Origin: Streptomyces sp. BV286
Lineage (GTDB): Bacteria > Actinomycetota > Actinomycetes > Streptomycetales > Streptomycetaceae
Direction of reading: 5' to 3'
DNA length: 64,000 nucleotides
Assembly (NCBI RefSeq): GCF_019090165.1
Contig: NZ_JAHRIB010000141.1
Coordinates: forward strand, 124,001-188,000
In this document: positions 55,915 through 64,000 of the stretch, piece by piece
How the letters are laid out: each line of letters starts with the position of its first letter
Numbering within the stretch: the stretch's first letter is position 1
Translations under genes and position numbers: made by a program
Notes under the pieces: model-generated
The model's database searches: none
What the model saw: the letters and a program-made list of their open reading frames with translations, nothing else
What the model was told of the DNA's origin: nothing

Positions 55915-56277
55915 ATGATCTATCACGTCGTGACGCTCGGTGACTGGAGCGCCCGTCCGGAGGCTCCGTACGAGCCCCCCTCCCTCGCGAAGGACGGTTT
56001 CGTGCACTGTGCTCCCGACGAGGCGACCACTCTGGCCGTCGTCAACGCCTTCTACCGGAGCGCGCCCCGTCCGCTGCTCGCCCTGCTCCTCGACGAGGCC
56101 CGACTCACCGCCGAGCTGCGGTTCGAGGCGGCGGACCCCGCTCCGCCGCCCGGGGTCGGCGCGGACGTCCTGTTCCCCCATCTGTTCGGTCCTGTCGACC
56201 GTGACGCGGTCGAGCGGGTCCTGGAGATCCAGTGGGACGACGACGGCCGGGCGGCAGGACTGAAACCCGTGAGCTGA
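55915..56277 (+). CDS. DUF952 family protein
   Basis: A 120-residue cytoplasmic protein of the DUF952 family, which shares a fold with ADP-ribosyltransferase-like proteins. Seen are IYHVVTLGDW at the start, PPSLAKDGFVHCAPDEATTLAVVNAFY, LLLDEARLTAELRFE and LFPHLFGPVDRDAVERV. Activity is not established. The start is at 55915 because the family begins with IYH(V/I) and the -10 box abuts it. It is divergent from the lipase-like gene. Confidence 0.88.
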   Translation: MIYHVVTLGDWSARPEAPYEPPSLAKDGFVHCAPDEATTLAVVNAFYRSAPRPLLALLLDEARLTAELRFEAADPAPPPGVGADVLFPHLFGPVDRDAVERVLEIQWDDDGRAAGLKPVS

Positions 56278-56401
56278 CGGCCGCCGGCCCGCAGCCGCAC
56301 CAAGGCTTCCACGGCCTCCGCGTCTCGCAGTCCAGCGCGGCTCAAACCCCGGCCCGGCCGCCAGGGGGGCCGCATCCCGTCGACCTCACGGAGTCGCCGA
56401 C

Positions 56402-57373
56402 ATGTCCGACCTCGTCGTTCCGCTCTCGCTCGGCACGTGGCCCACGCCCGTGGAGCCGATGCCCCGCCTGGCAGCCGCCCTCGGCCTCGGCCCCGACGAC
56501 CTCCTCGTCAAGAGGGACGACCTCACGGGCCTCGGCGGCGGTGGCAACAAGATCCGCAAACTGGAGTGGACGCTCGCCCAGGCACTCGCGGACGGCGCCG
56601 ACACACTCGTCACCACGGGCGCGCCACAGAGCAACCACGCCCGGCTCACCGCCGCGGCCGCCGCCCGCCTCGGCCTGCGCGCCGTGCTGGTGTTCCCCGG
56701 CGAACGAGGAGCGGCCCGGTCCGGCAACCTCGCTCTGGACGCGCTGCTCGGTGCCGAGATCGTCTTCAGCGGAGTGACGGGACAGCGGGCGCTCGCGGAT
56801 GCCGCCTCGCAGGCATGCGACCGGCTGCGGTCCGAGGGGGCGCGCCCGGCCCTCATCCCGTTCGGCGGCTCCAGCGCGTTGGCGGCCCGCGGTTACGTGC
56901 GCTGCGGCGAGGAGCTGGTGTCGCAGGTACCCGGCCTGCGCACCGCGGTTGTCGCGCTCGGCTCGGGTGCCACCATGGCCGGTCTCGTCGCCTCCCTGGG
57001 CGCCGAGCGCACCCTCGGTGTCGATGTGGGGGCCGTGGACGACCCCCACCGCCGTGTCGTCGAGTTCGCCGCGCCGCTCGCGCCGGACGTCAGCGCCGAC
57101 GGTCTGCGGGTCGACCGCGACCACATCGGCAGCGGCTACGCGAGCCTGCCCAGCAGCGTCGAGGAGGCGCTGACACTCAGCGCCCGACTGGAAGGCATCG
57201 TCCTCGATCCCACGTACACCGGGCGGGCGATGGCCGGTCTCGTCGCGGCGGCTCGGCGGGGCGAGATCGTCCCCGGGGACAGGACCGTCTTCGTGCACAC
57301 GGGCGGGCTCCCCGGCCTGTTCGGGCACGCCACCGCTCTCGAATTCGCCGACAGCATCCAGAAGTCGGACTGA
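56402..57373 (+). CDS. D-cysteine desulfhydrase/ACC deaminase family PLP enzyme
   Basis: A 323-residue fold-type II PLP enzyme. The Lys in LGGGGNKIRKLEW binds PLP, TTGAPQSNHARLTAAAAA contains the Ser-Asn catalytic region, and ALGSGATMAGLVASLG is the phosphate-binding loop. The family covers D-cysteine desulfhydrase (to pyruvate, H2S and ammonia), ACC deaminase and other D-amino-acid lyases, which cannot be separated by eye. It is cytoplasmic. It lies 124 bases downstream of the DUF952 gene on the same strand. Confidence 0.88.
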   Translation: MSDLVVPLSLGTWPTPVEPMPRLAAALGLGPDDLLVKRDDLTGLGGGGNKIRKLEWTLAQALADGADTLVTTGAPQSNHARLTAAAAARLGLRAVLVFPGERGAARSGNLALDALLGAEIVFSGVTGQRALADAASQACDRLRSEGARPALIPFGGSSALAARGYVRCGEELVSQVPGLRTAVVALGSGATMAGLVASLGAERTLGVDVGAVDDPHRRVVEFAAPLAPDVSADGLRVDRDHIGSGYASLPSSVEEALTLSARLEGIVLDPTYTGRAMAGLVAAARRGEIVPGDRTVFVHTGGLPGLFGHATALEFADSIQKSD

Positions 57374-57417
57374 GCGGACGCGGCCCAACGGCCACAACGC
57401 GGCCGCCCTCCGGGCCG

Positions 57418-58248
57418 CTAGGGCTGCGGAGTGTGCCAGTCCAGACGGTCACGGTACAGGTGCACCATCACCGTCCAGCCCACGGCGAAGGGCAGGCCGC
57501 CCAGGGCGACCACGCCGAAGACCGCCGCCCCTGAGACCTCGAAGACCGCGCCCTCGCCGTCGAGGAGCTGCGCGACGGTCTGGAAGCCGAGATGGAACCC
57601 CACCCCGGCCGCGATGTCGCCGGTCGCCACGCGGAAGACGCCCAGCACGAGCGCGAACGTGAAGAACACGAAGAGCCGGTCCGGGGTGGGGGCCACACCG
57701 AGCAGGAACCCGAAGAGGGTGAAGAGCACGGCCTGCCCGGCGACCGCCTGCCAAGGAGGCAGCACGGTCAGGAGGTTGCGCTGGAGGTAGCCGCGGAAGA
57801 CGAGTTCCTCGGGCAGCGCCTCGTACAGGAACACCAGCAGGACGAACAGGGCGGCGACCCCGGCGGTCTCCGCGACGGATGCCCGCGAAGCCACCTCGGC
57901 CCAGCCCAGCCACAGGCAGATCCCGATCCCGGCCGAGGCGGGCAGCATCCAGCAGGCCGCTCCCAGGAGCAGCCGCCGCCCGGCCACCCGCGGCGCGGGC
58001 AGACCGAGGTCGGCCCAGGGGCGGCGGTCCATCAACCGCCAGGCGGCCAGGACCGCGGGGACGACGAGCGCGGTGGTCAGCAGGGCCCGGGCCGCGTGCG
58101 TGGGACGGTCGTAGGCACGGCTGATCGGAGCCCCGTAGAAGACGAACCACCACAGGCCGACGGCGGCGGTGAACACCGTCAGGACACGCCACGGCATGGG
58201 TGGACGCGAGCCGTGCCCCGCCGCCGGAGGCACCCGCTCGTCGGCCAT
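57418..58248 (-). CDS. CPBP-family intramembrane protease (Abi/Rce1-like)
   Basis: A 276-residue membrane protein with about eight helices. The conserved CPBP motifs are visible: motif 1 EALPEELVFRGYLQRNL with the Glu-Glu pair, motif 2 FTFALVLGVFRVATGD and motif 3 GVGFHLGFQTVAQLL with the conserved His. These form the glutamate protease site of the Rce1/Abi superfamily. Possible roles are processing of a bacteriocin-like peptide or prenylated substrate; no such gene is adjacent. It converges on the D-cysteine-desulfhydrase-like gene. Confidence 0.88.
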   Translation of the reverse strand: MADERVPPAAGHGSRPPMPWRVLTVFTAAVGLWWFVFYGAPISRAYDRPTHAARALLTTALVVPAVLAAWRLMDRRPWADLGLPAPRVAGRRLLLGAACWMLPASAGIGICLWLGWAEVASRASVAETAGVAALFVLLVFLYEALPEELVFRGYLQRNLLTVLPPWQAVAGQAVLFTLFGFLLGVAPTPDRLFVFFTFALVLGVFRVATGDIAAGVGFHLGFQTVAQLLDGEGAVFEVSGAAVFGVVALGGLPFAVGWTVMVHLYRDRLDWHTPQP

Positions 58249-58378
58249 GGAACCCCCTTCGCGGCAGCGGCGCGCGTCGTTCGGGACCGTGGTCCCGCCC
58301 CACCCGGAAAGACCGGCAATGTCCGAGGACGTGTTTCGTTCGGCGGATCGTGTCTACCGGTAATACATGGTCCAGTCG

Positions 58379-59893
58379 ATGCGAGAGACAGAACGAAAGT
58401 ACGAGGTCCCTTCGTCCGCCGACACCTCCTGGCTGCCCGAGTTGGATCGCGTGGACGGTGTCTCGGCGGTCGTCGACCGGAGCCCCGAGGAACTGGACGC
58501 GGTCTACTACGACACCGAGGACCTGCGCCTGTCCGGCTCCTCGGCGGTACTGCGTCGCAGAACCGGTGGAGCCGACGCCGGGTGGCACCTCAAACTGCCG
58601 TTGCAGGGCGACAGCCGCGAGGAGATCCGGTCGCCGCTGACCGACACCGTCCCGGACGCCCTGCTCGACCTGGCCACGTCCCGCACCCGGGGAGCGGAGC
58701 TGACCCCGGTGGTCCGCATCCGGTCGACCCGTGAGGTGCGGCATCTCGTCGACGCGGACGGCGCGATGCGGGCCGAGCTGTGCGTCGACTCGGTCCTCGC
58801 CGAGTCCCTGCGCGAGAAGGGCCGGCGCGCCACGTGGAACGAGGTCGAGGTGGAGCTGGCCGAGGACGCCGACCCCGCCCTTCTGGACGCCGTGGAGAAG
58901 AAGCTGCGCAAGAAGGGGATCGCTCGTTCGCAGTCCCCGTCCAAGCTGGCCCGGGCCCTCGACGAGACCGCCGCCGCCCCGGCCCCGGCGTCCGCTGACC
59001 TGGATCCGGACCAGGCCGGCGCGCACGTCCTCGCGTATGTGCGGGAACAGGTCAGCAGCCTCGTGGCCCTCGACCCCGCCGTGCGACGGGACCGCCCCGA
59101 CTCGGTGCACAGGATGCGGGTCGCCTGCCGCCGTCTGCGCAGCTGTCTGCAGTCCTACCGGTCCGTCCTCGACCGTGACGTCACCGACGCGATCCGGCGG
59201 GAGCTGAAGTGGCTGGCCGGTGAACTGGGCGCCGAACGGGATCAGGAAGTGCTGATGGAGCACCTCGGCAAGAGCATCGGGGCCCTGCCGGAGGAACTGG
59301 TCCTCGGTCCCGTCGCCGCGCGGCTGCGGGTGTGGAACGTCGTCCACAGCACGGAATCGCGCCGACGCACCCTCGACGCCCTCGGCACGGGCCGCTATCT
59401 CGCTCTGCTCGATTCCCTCGCCCTGCTGCTGGAGCGGCCGCCGCTGCGTACCAAGGCGGGCAAGGCCGCGGACCAGGTCATGGCCAAGGCCGTCCGCAAG
59501 GAGTACGCGCGGCTGACCGGGCGCATGACCGACGCCCTGGAGCTGTCGCCGGGCCCCGCGCGTGACGTGGCCCTTCACGAGGCGCGCAAGGAGGCGAAGA
59601 AGGTCCGCTACGCCGCGGAGGCGGCCCGCCCGGCCCTCGGCAAACCGGCCAAGCGCCTCGGCAAGCGGGTCAAGGCGGTGCAGAAGGTCCTCGGCGACCA
59701 CCAGGACAGCGTGGTGGCGCGGGGAGCCCTCAGGGATCTGGCCGTGGCGGCCCAGACGGCGGGCGAGGCCGGCTTCACCTGGGGTCTGCTGTACGGCACG
59801 GAACAGGCACGTGCGGACACCAGGGAACGGGAGTTGCCCCCTGTGTGGGAGCGCGCCGCGGCCCCGGAAGTACGCGATTCGCTTCACCGGTGA
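58379..59893 (+). CDS. CYTH and CHAD domain protein
   Basis: A 504-residue protein. An N-terminal CYTH triphosphate-tunnel domain (about 1-200) carries the ExExK motif in RETERKYEV and LSGSSAVLRRRTGG. A C-terminal CHAD helical domain (about 210-500) has DSVHRMRVACRRLRSCL and HEARKEAKKVRYAAEAARP, His/Lys/Arg-rich helices that bind polyphosphate. CYTH enzymes hydrolyse inorganic triphosphate or make cAMP; CHAD targets polyphosphate granules. An ATG at 58367 is also in frame, but a likely -10 (TAATAC, 58361-58366) abuts it, favouring 58379. Confidence 0.88.
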   Translation: MRETERKYEVPSSADTSWLPELDRVDGVSAVVDRSPEELDAVYYDTEDLRLSGSSAVLRRRTGGADAGWHLKLPLQGDSREEIRSPLTDTVPDALLDLATSRTRGAELTPVVRIRSTREVRHLVDADGAMRAELCVDSVLAESLREKGRRATWNEVEVELAEDADPALLDAVEKKLRKKGIARSQSPSKLARALDETAAAPAPASADLDPDQAGAHVLAYVREQVSSLVALDPAVRRDRPDSVHRMRVACRRLRSCLQSYRSVLDRDVTDAIRRELKWLAGELGAERDQEVLMEHLGKSIGALPEELVLGPVAARLRVWNVVHSTESRRRTLDALGTGRYLALLDSLALLLERPPLRTKAGKAADQVMAKAVRKEYARLTGRMTDALELSPGPARDVALHEARKEAKKVRYAAEAARPALGKPAKRLGKRVKAVQKVLGDHQDSVVARGALRDLAVAAQTAGEAGFTWGLLYGTEQARADTRERELPPVWERAAAPEVRDSLHR

Positions 59894-59995
59894 CCTGCGG
59901 CTGAGCCGCACCCGGGCCGCACCCGGGGCGGCTCTCCCAGCGGGTCGCACGGCGGGCCGTACGCGATACCGGGGACCCAGCGGCTCCGCCGAGCC

Positions 59996-61111
59996 CTACC
60001 AGCGCAGCGGCAGGGAGGCCAGGTGGTCGCCGAGCCGGCCGGCGATGATCCGGTGGTCGCGGAGCGAGGGATGCCAGTCGCAGCCCAGGTGGTCCAGGCC
60101 TGCGTCCGCGTAGTACCAGTGGCGCACCCGGTGGTCGCCCCGCCGGTTGCGCTCCTGGACGATCCGCCGGGTGGCCTGGACGAACACAGCGGTGTTGCCG
60201 AGGTCCGTGGCGCTGACCACGAGGAACGTCCGGGGGCCGTACGAGGCGCGCAGCCTGTCGAGGAAGCCGTGGTAGGCGCTCTCGTAGGCGGCGGTCAACT
60301 CGTCCTCGGTCGCCCAGCGTTCGCCCGCGTGGAGGGGGGTCGAGAAGTCGTTGATGCCCAGCCCGATCACGACGACCTGCGGCCGCCAGGAGTCCGGCCT
60401 GCGCCAGACGTCGCCGTCGACGTTCAGCAGGGCCCGGTCGTAGTACGTGCGGAAGTCGGTGCCCGCGCTGCCGCCGTTGTAGTTGCGGACCATGCCCCGT
60501 CCGGAGAACGCGTTGAGCTGGTGGTCGGCGTCGAGCTTCCGGGCGGTGAGGGCGCCGAAGGCGAGGTCGGCGCTGCTGTTCCGGTTGACCCCTCCGTTGC
60601 CCGAACAGTCGCGCGTGTCCGAGAGGTTGCCGTACCCGGCGGTGAAGGAATCGCCGATGAACTCGATCTGCCGGCCGCGCGCTCGGGGCGCGGCGAGGAC
60701 CGCGCCTTCGGGAGCGGGCAGGAATCCGCCGAACCGCCCCACGGCCCAGGGGCTTTCCGTTCGCTTTACGAGCCGGACGGTGTGCACGCCGTCGGGGAGG
60801 TTCTCGATCCGGAAGGTGGTCCGGCCCGGGGTCACCAGCGTCGCGGCGCTCGCCCCGTCGATGTGCACGTCGTAGTCGTTGTCGGCGTCGTCGAGCACGA
60901 TGCCCACACCGGTGCCGCGGAAGCGTCCCTCGAACTGGACGCCGGGCCAGGTGTATGCCACGGACCCGTCGGCGGCCCTGCTGACCCGCCCCACCGTGTG
61001 GAACCGGGCCCGGGTGCCGGATGCCCGGACGGGAGAAGCGGAGGCGGTGACGATGCCCGCCGCGGCGGCTGCGACCACGGTCCTTCGGGAGAGGTGCGGA
61101 GGTGTCTGCAT
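59996..61111 (-). CDS. secreted SGNH carbohydrate esterase, CE2-like
   Basis: A 371-residue exported esterase. A Tat-type signal (LSRRTVVAAAAAG, cleavage after VRA) is followed by a beta-sandwich (about 35-130, AYTWPGVQFEGRFRGTGVGI). The SGNH domain has IEFIGDSFTAGYG (catalytic Ser), GLGINDF and a C-terminal CDWHPS (catalytic His). This two-domain order is that of CE2 acetyl esterases, which deacetylate xylan or glucomannan. ATG at 61111 is chosen because the frame upstream runs through the operator. The CebR box 21 bases upstream points to cello-oligosaccharide induction. Confidence 0.88.
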   Translation of the reverse strand: MQTPPHLSRRTVVAAAAAGIVTASASPVRASGTRARFHTVGRVSRAADGSVAYTWPGVQFEGRFRGTGVGIVLDDADNDYDVHIDGASAATLVTPGRTTFRIENLPDGVHTVRLVKRTESPWAVGRFGGFLPAPEGAVLAAPRARGRQIEFIGDSFTAGYGNLSDTRDCSGNGGVNRNSSADLAFGALTARKLDADHQLNAFSGRGMVRNYNGGSAGTDFRTYYDRALLNVDGDVWRRPDSWRPQVVVIGLGINDFSTPLHAGERWATEDELTAAYESAYHGFLDRLRASYGPRTFLVVSATDLGNTAVFVQATRRIVQERNRRGDHRVRHWYYADAGLDHLGCDWHPSLRDHRIIAGRLGDHLASLPLRW

Positions 61112-61132
61112 GAAACCGTCCTTTACACCGTG

Positions 61133-61146
61133 TGGGAGCGCTCCCA
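61133..61146. promoter_or_regulatory. CebR box (LacI-family operator)
   Basis: TGGGAGCGCTCCCA, a perfect palindrome (16 bp if the flanking G and C are included), is identical to the published Streptomyces CebR binding consensus. It lies 21 bases upstream of the CE2-like esterase start. CebR releases this site when cellobiose or cellotriose is present. Confidence 0.9.
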
Positions 61147-61303
61147 CTGAAGTGGGATCGAAGTTGCCCGTCACTCGCGACTCCGTCAACCCCTCGCGGC
61201 GACTTCTTCACACCGTGCGACACCGGGGGGGCCGACGCCGGACAGGGTCGCCACCGGCGCCGTCGCTCCCATTCGCACGACCGACGTGCCCCGAAACCGG
61301 TGA

Positions 61304-61331
61304 GGGGTGCTGCCGTCGCCGGCAACACCCC
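61304..61331 (-). terminator. terminator of the GH39-like gene
   Basis: A 12-bp stem on the minus strand (61304-61315 with 61320-61331). One position is a G-U pair only in the minus-strand RNA, which supports that orientation. It lies 20 bases after the stop codon. Confidence 0.65.
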
Positions 61332-61350
61332 CCGATCGGCCCGTTGTTGC

Positions 61351-63906
61351 TCAGCCCACGATCCGGCCCAGCTCGATGCGGTCGATGTTCGGGGCCCACG
61401 CGTCCGCGTTGCCGAAGGTCACCTTGGTGGAGCCCTTCTTCAGGTCGACGGGGACGCCCAGGGTCCAGTAGTCGTCCCAGCCCCAGGTGTTCTTGAAGGT
61501 GGCCTTCCGGGGAGCGGAGTCACCCACGGTGATGTCCGCCGTCCGCGACATGATGTCGGTGTTGTAGGAGTGGCCGTTGTCGCGCCGGTCGTTGTGCGCG
61601 TAGTGCACGACCAGCATGTAGCGGCCGGACTTGGGTGCCTTCACCGTGAACTCGGCGGTGCTGGACGCGCTGTTGCCGAGCCAGCCGATGTAGGAGCCGG
61701 CGGAGGCGTGGGTGGAGTCCACGAGCTTGGCCCCGCCCGCGAGGGTGGCCGAGGCGCCCTCGTAGGAGAGCGTGCCGGTGGTCGAGCCGGCGCCGGAGAC
61801 GTCGAGGGAGCGGACGCCGGCGTGCTTGGCGGTCACCTGCACGCGGTTGTTGCCCGCGACGAGATACAGCCGCTGAGGACGACCGGGGGCGGCCGTCACG
61901 CTCTCGCCGTGCAGGGTGAGCTTCACCGGGGCCGTGGCCTGCGGGACCACCGTGAAGTAGCCGTCACGCGGGGCGTAGACGTCGAAGACCGCCTTGTCGC
62001 CCGAGCGCAGCACGAGGGAGCCCGTGCCGGCGCCGGCCGAGGACGAGTAGTCGTACGACGGCTTCCCGCTGATGTCGGCGAGCGTGGCCTCGTACGAGGC
62101 GGCGGGCGCCGCTGAGGTACGCGCGGTCAGGTCGATGCGGTCGAGGGTGACCTCGGTGTCACCCTTGGCCAGCGTCAGCACGTGCTCGCCGGCCGGGAGT
62201 TCGACGGTGACGTCCTTCTTGGCGCGGTAGGTCCAGTTCTCGGTGGACGGATAGGACACCGTGACCGGGTCCTTGCCGTCGACCGAGAGCTTCTGCGTGG
62301 CGGGGGTCCCGGACTGGTTGCCGTACAGGATCGCCAGGTCGTACGTGCCGGACCTCGGAACCGTCACCTTGAAGTCGACCTTGCTGGTGGCCGCGTTGAG
62401 CGAACCGACGTCCTTCGTCCCGGAGGCCGCGTAGCCGTTGGCGTTGCTGACGGTGCCCTGGGTGTAGACCTTGCCGTCGGTGATCGCCGCGTCCTCCGCC
62501 TCGTACGAGGCGGACCAGGGGACGGAGGTGGCGGCCGGGGTGCCGGAGCCGCCCGGGGTGAGGACGACCCGGTAGGCGGACATCTTGTGCATGCCGCGCA
62601 GCGGGACGGTCACCGAACCGTCGGCCGCGACCTTGACCTTCGTGCGGGTCAGGACGCGCGGCGCCGGGTGCTGGCCCTCGTAGCCGGACCAGGCGGACTC
62701 GGCGACGGTCGCGGTGACCGTACGGCCGAAGACCGACCGGGAGACGTTCTCGACGACGACGTCGGAGTCACCCGCGGAACCGCCGAGCAGGACCTGGGCC
62801 TGACGCCGCTTCTTGTCGTACGAGGCCAGACCCTGAAGGGTGTCCACCGCGTTGGCCTGCGGCGGCGTCACCTTGACGGTGTTCCCGGTCAGACCCGCGT
62901 ACCAACGGAAGAACCACCAGCCGCCGTTGGGGATGTTCGAGCGCACCACGTTGCCGTCGAGGTTGCCGGCCGCGTCCCAGTAGGCCTGGTTGGCGTACAC
63001 CTTGTTCCGCTCGAACATCGCGACCCACTGCGCGAGTTGCCCAGGCACGGACAGGTCGCGGCGGTTGGCGTACTCGTCGATGTTGATCTTCAGCGGTGCG
63101 ATGCCGAGGTTCTTCTCGATCGAGCGGTAGTTGTCGTAGTTCCCCTGGAAGTTCTTGAGGGAGCTGGAGTCCAGCTCGTGCCAGGTCATGATCTGGGGGA
63201 GGACGTTCTCACGCTTGGCGAAGGCGAGGAAGTCGGTCAACAGCCTTGTGTGGTAACCGGATTCGTTCGGGCCGGCGATCCTGGCGTCGGGATCGATCGC
63301 GCGGATCCGCTGGTACACCGTCTTCCAGTCCTTGAGGAACCGGTCACGGTTGGCCTCGTACTGCGCCTGGTCGGAGGTGCCGAGGTTGTACCAGATCTGG
63401 TCGGGCTCGTTGAAGGGGATGTAGACGAAGTGCTCGCTGTTCGGGTCGGCCGACACCTCCTTGACGATCTTGTCGACCTTGGGGAGGTAGTCCGCGATGC
63501 CGAGATCCTCGTACGGCCACTTCGCGTAGATGTCCTGCATCATCACGTTGATCTCGCCGCCGCCGTTGCGGAAGAACGACTTGGAGACCGTGAGCGCGTC
63601 GCCGTTGGGGTGCTGGGCGCCGCCCTCCGGCTTCTGCGAGATGCTGGTGATCTTCAGGGGTTCCAGCATGGCGTCACTGGGCACGCCGTCGTCGCTGAGC
63701 CCGTACAGCGTGCCGTTGGCGCCGCGCATCACCGGGCCTTCGGACGCGGTGAGGTCGACGCTGAGGCGCTGCGGGTCGGCGGCGGCGGTCGCGGTCCCCG
63801 CCACGGGGAGGGTGCCTGCCATGGCGGTGACTCCAAGTACGGCTGCGACAAGGGCGGTTCTCGTGCGGGACATGGGGCGCGATCCCGAACGGGTGGGGGT
63901 GCTCAC
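61351..63906 (-). CDS. secreted GH39-like glycoside hydrolase with carbohydrate-binding modules
   Basis: An 851-residue exported enzyme: signal peptide (about 12-42, cleavage after ATA), catalytic TIM barrel (about 50-420) and beta-sandwich modules. The acid/base Glu lies in YIPFNEPDQIWYN and the candidate nucleophile in LKINIDEYANR, the clan GH-A arrangement seen in GH39-like enzymes. Two CBM35/CBM6-like modules follow (SASYEAEDAAITDG near 490; a final one ending in WGWDDYWTLGVPVDLKKG). GTG at 63906 is preferred because GGAGG precedes it. It follows the ABC permease gene by 16 bases, so sugar import and polymer cleavage are linked. Confidence 0.83.
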   Translation of the reverse strand: MSTPTRSGSRPMSRTRTALVAAVLGVTAMAGTLPVAGTATAAADPQRLSVDLTASEGPVMRGANGTLYGLSDDGVPSDAMLEPLKITSISQKPEGGAQHPNGDALTVSKSFFRNGGGEINVMMQDIYAKWPYEDLGIADYLPKVDKIVKEVSADPNSEHFVYIPFNEPDQIWYNLGTSDQAQYEANRDRFLKDWKTVYQRIRAIDPDARIAGPNESGYHTRLLTDFLAFAKRENVLPQIMTWHELDSSSLKNFQGNYDNYRSIEKNLGIAPLKINIDEYANRRDLSVPGQLAQWVAMFERNKVYANQAYWDAAGNLDGNVVRSNIPNGGWWFFRWYAGLTGNTVKVTPPQANAVDTLQGLASYDKKRRQAQVLLGGSAGDSDVVVENVSRSVFGRTVTATVAESAWSGYEGQHPAPRVLTRTKVKVAADGSVTVPLRGMHKMSAYRVVLTPGGSGTPAATSVPWSASYEAEDAAITDGKVYTQGTVSNANGYAASGTKDVGSLNAATSKVDFKVTVPRSGTYDLAILYGNQSGTPATQKLSVDGKDPVTVSYPSTENWTYRAKKDVTVELPAGEHVLTLAKGDTEVTLDRIDLTARTSAAPAASYEATLADISGKPSYDYSSSAGAGTGSLVLRSGDKAVFDVYAPRDGYFTVVPQATAPVKLTLHGESVTAAPGRPQRLYLVAGNNRVQVTAKHAGVRSLDVSGAGSTTGTLSYEGASATLAGGAKLVDSTHASAGSYIGWLGNSASSTAEFTVKAPKSGRYMLVVHYAHNDRRDNGHSYNTDIMSRTADITVGDSAPRKATFKNTWGWDDYWTLGVPVDLKKGSTKVTFGNADAWAPNIDRIELGRIVG

Positions 63907-63922
63907 GCTGTTGGACCTCCAG

Positions 63923-64000
63923 TCATTTGACGGCTCCACTGGTGATGCCGGACACGATCTTTCGCTGGGCCACCAGGAAGAGGGCGACCATGGGCAGGCT
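63923..64000 (-). CDS. carbohydrate ABC transporter permease, C-terminal end (partial)
   Basis: The last 25 codons before a TGA read SLPMVALFLVAQRKIVSGIT and then SGAVK. This is the standard C-terminus of MalG-type sugar ABC permeases (family MalFG, inner membrane). The rest of the gene lies beyond the window. It is the upstream neighbour of the GH39-like gene on the same strand. Confidence 0.85.
   Translation of the reverse strand, partial: SLPMVALFLVAQRKIVSGITSGAVK

Overview
The window reads as chromosomal DNA of a Streptomyces-type actinomycete. Base composition is very GC-rich with strong G/C in third codon positions. GTG and TTG starts and leaderless starts are frequent, there are Tat signal peptides, and a perfect CebR box, a Streptomyces LacI-family operator, is present. 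No rRNA, tRNA, IS element, phage gene or CRISPR array was seen. All calls come from reading the sequence and translations by eye; no database search was run.

Layout. 1-9546 holds regulators and small membrane proteins: a LuxR-type C-terminus cut by the window edge, a DUF2252 protein, a TetR repressor with its operator next to a threonine aldolase, a YihY protein and a PucR regulator. 9774-13135 holds a secreted cholesterol oxidase, an AhpD-like protein and a DAP-reductase-like oxidoreductase. 13501-15837 is a cold-shock unit: a cold-shock protein with a structured leader and its own terminator, then a DEAD-box helicase whose ribosome binding site lies inside a hairpin. 16117-27413 is a mixed region with a DUF2071 protein, a PAS/GAF/PP2C phosphatase, a TPR protein, YceI, a serine hydrolase and an anti-sigma-type ATPase.

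27673-40833 is one 13.2-kb gene for a 4386-residue hybrid megasynthase. Its order is FAAL-T-KS-AT-KR-ACP-C-A-T-C-reductase. The last domain resembles cyanobacterial acyl-ACP reductase (AAR) rather than a thioesterase or the usual SDR-type reductase, and it keeps a Rossmann motif and a Cys at the AAR nucleophile position. The predicted logic is: activate a fatty acid, extend it once with malonyl-CoA, reduce to the 3-hydroxyacyl chain, add one amino acid, then release it, probably as an aldehyde or an aldehyde-derived product. No other biosynthetic gene sits beside it. This is the most novel item in the window.

40977-43923 (minus strand) has a TetR/SGNH-hydrolase pair with a 27-bp palindromic operator, and a stand-alone hemC. 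44102-52675 (minus strand) is a tight seven-gene exopolysaccharide operon: an Agd3-like (CE18) deacetylase, a PelF-like GT4 glycosyltransferase, a multi-pass membrane protein, a LegB-like 4,6-dehydratase, a sugar-1-phosphate nucleotidyltransferase, an epimerase and a spherulin-4 (Sph3/GH135-like) protein. Its gene content resembles the fungal galactosaminogalactan cluster and bacterial pel systems.

53456-64000 holds two small proteins, a lipase-like alpha/beta hydrolase, DUF952, a D-cysteine-desulfhydrase-like enzyme, a CPBP protease, a CYTH-CHAD protein and, at the right edge, carbohydrate-use genes: a CE2-like esterase behind a perfect CebR box, a GH39-like multidomain glycosidase and the last codons of a sugar ABC permease.
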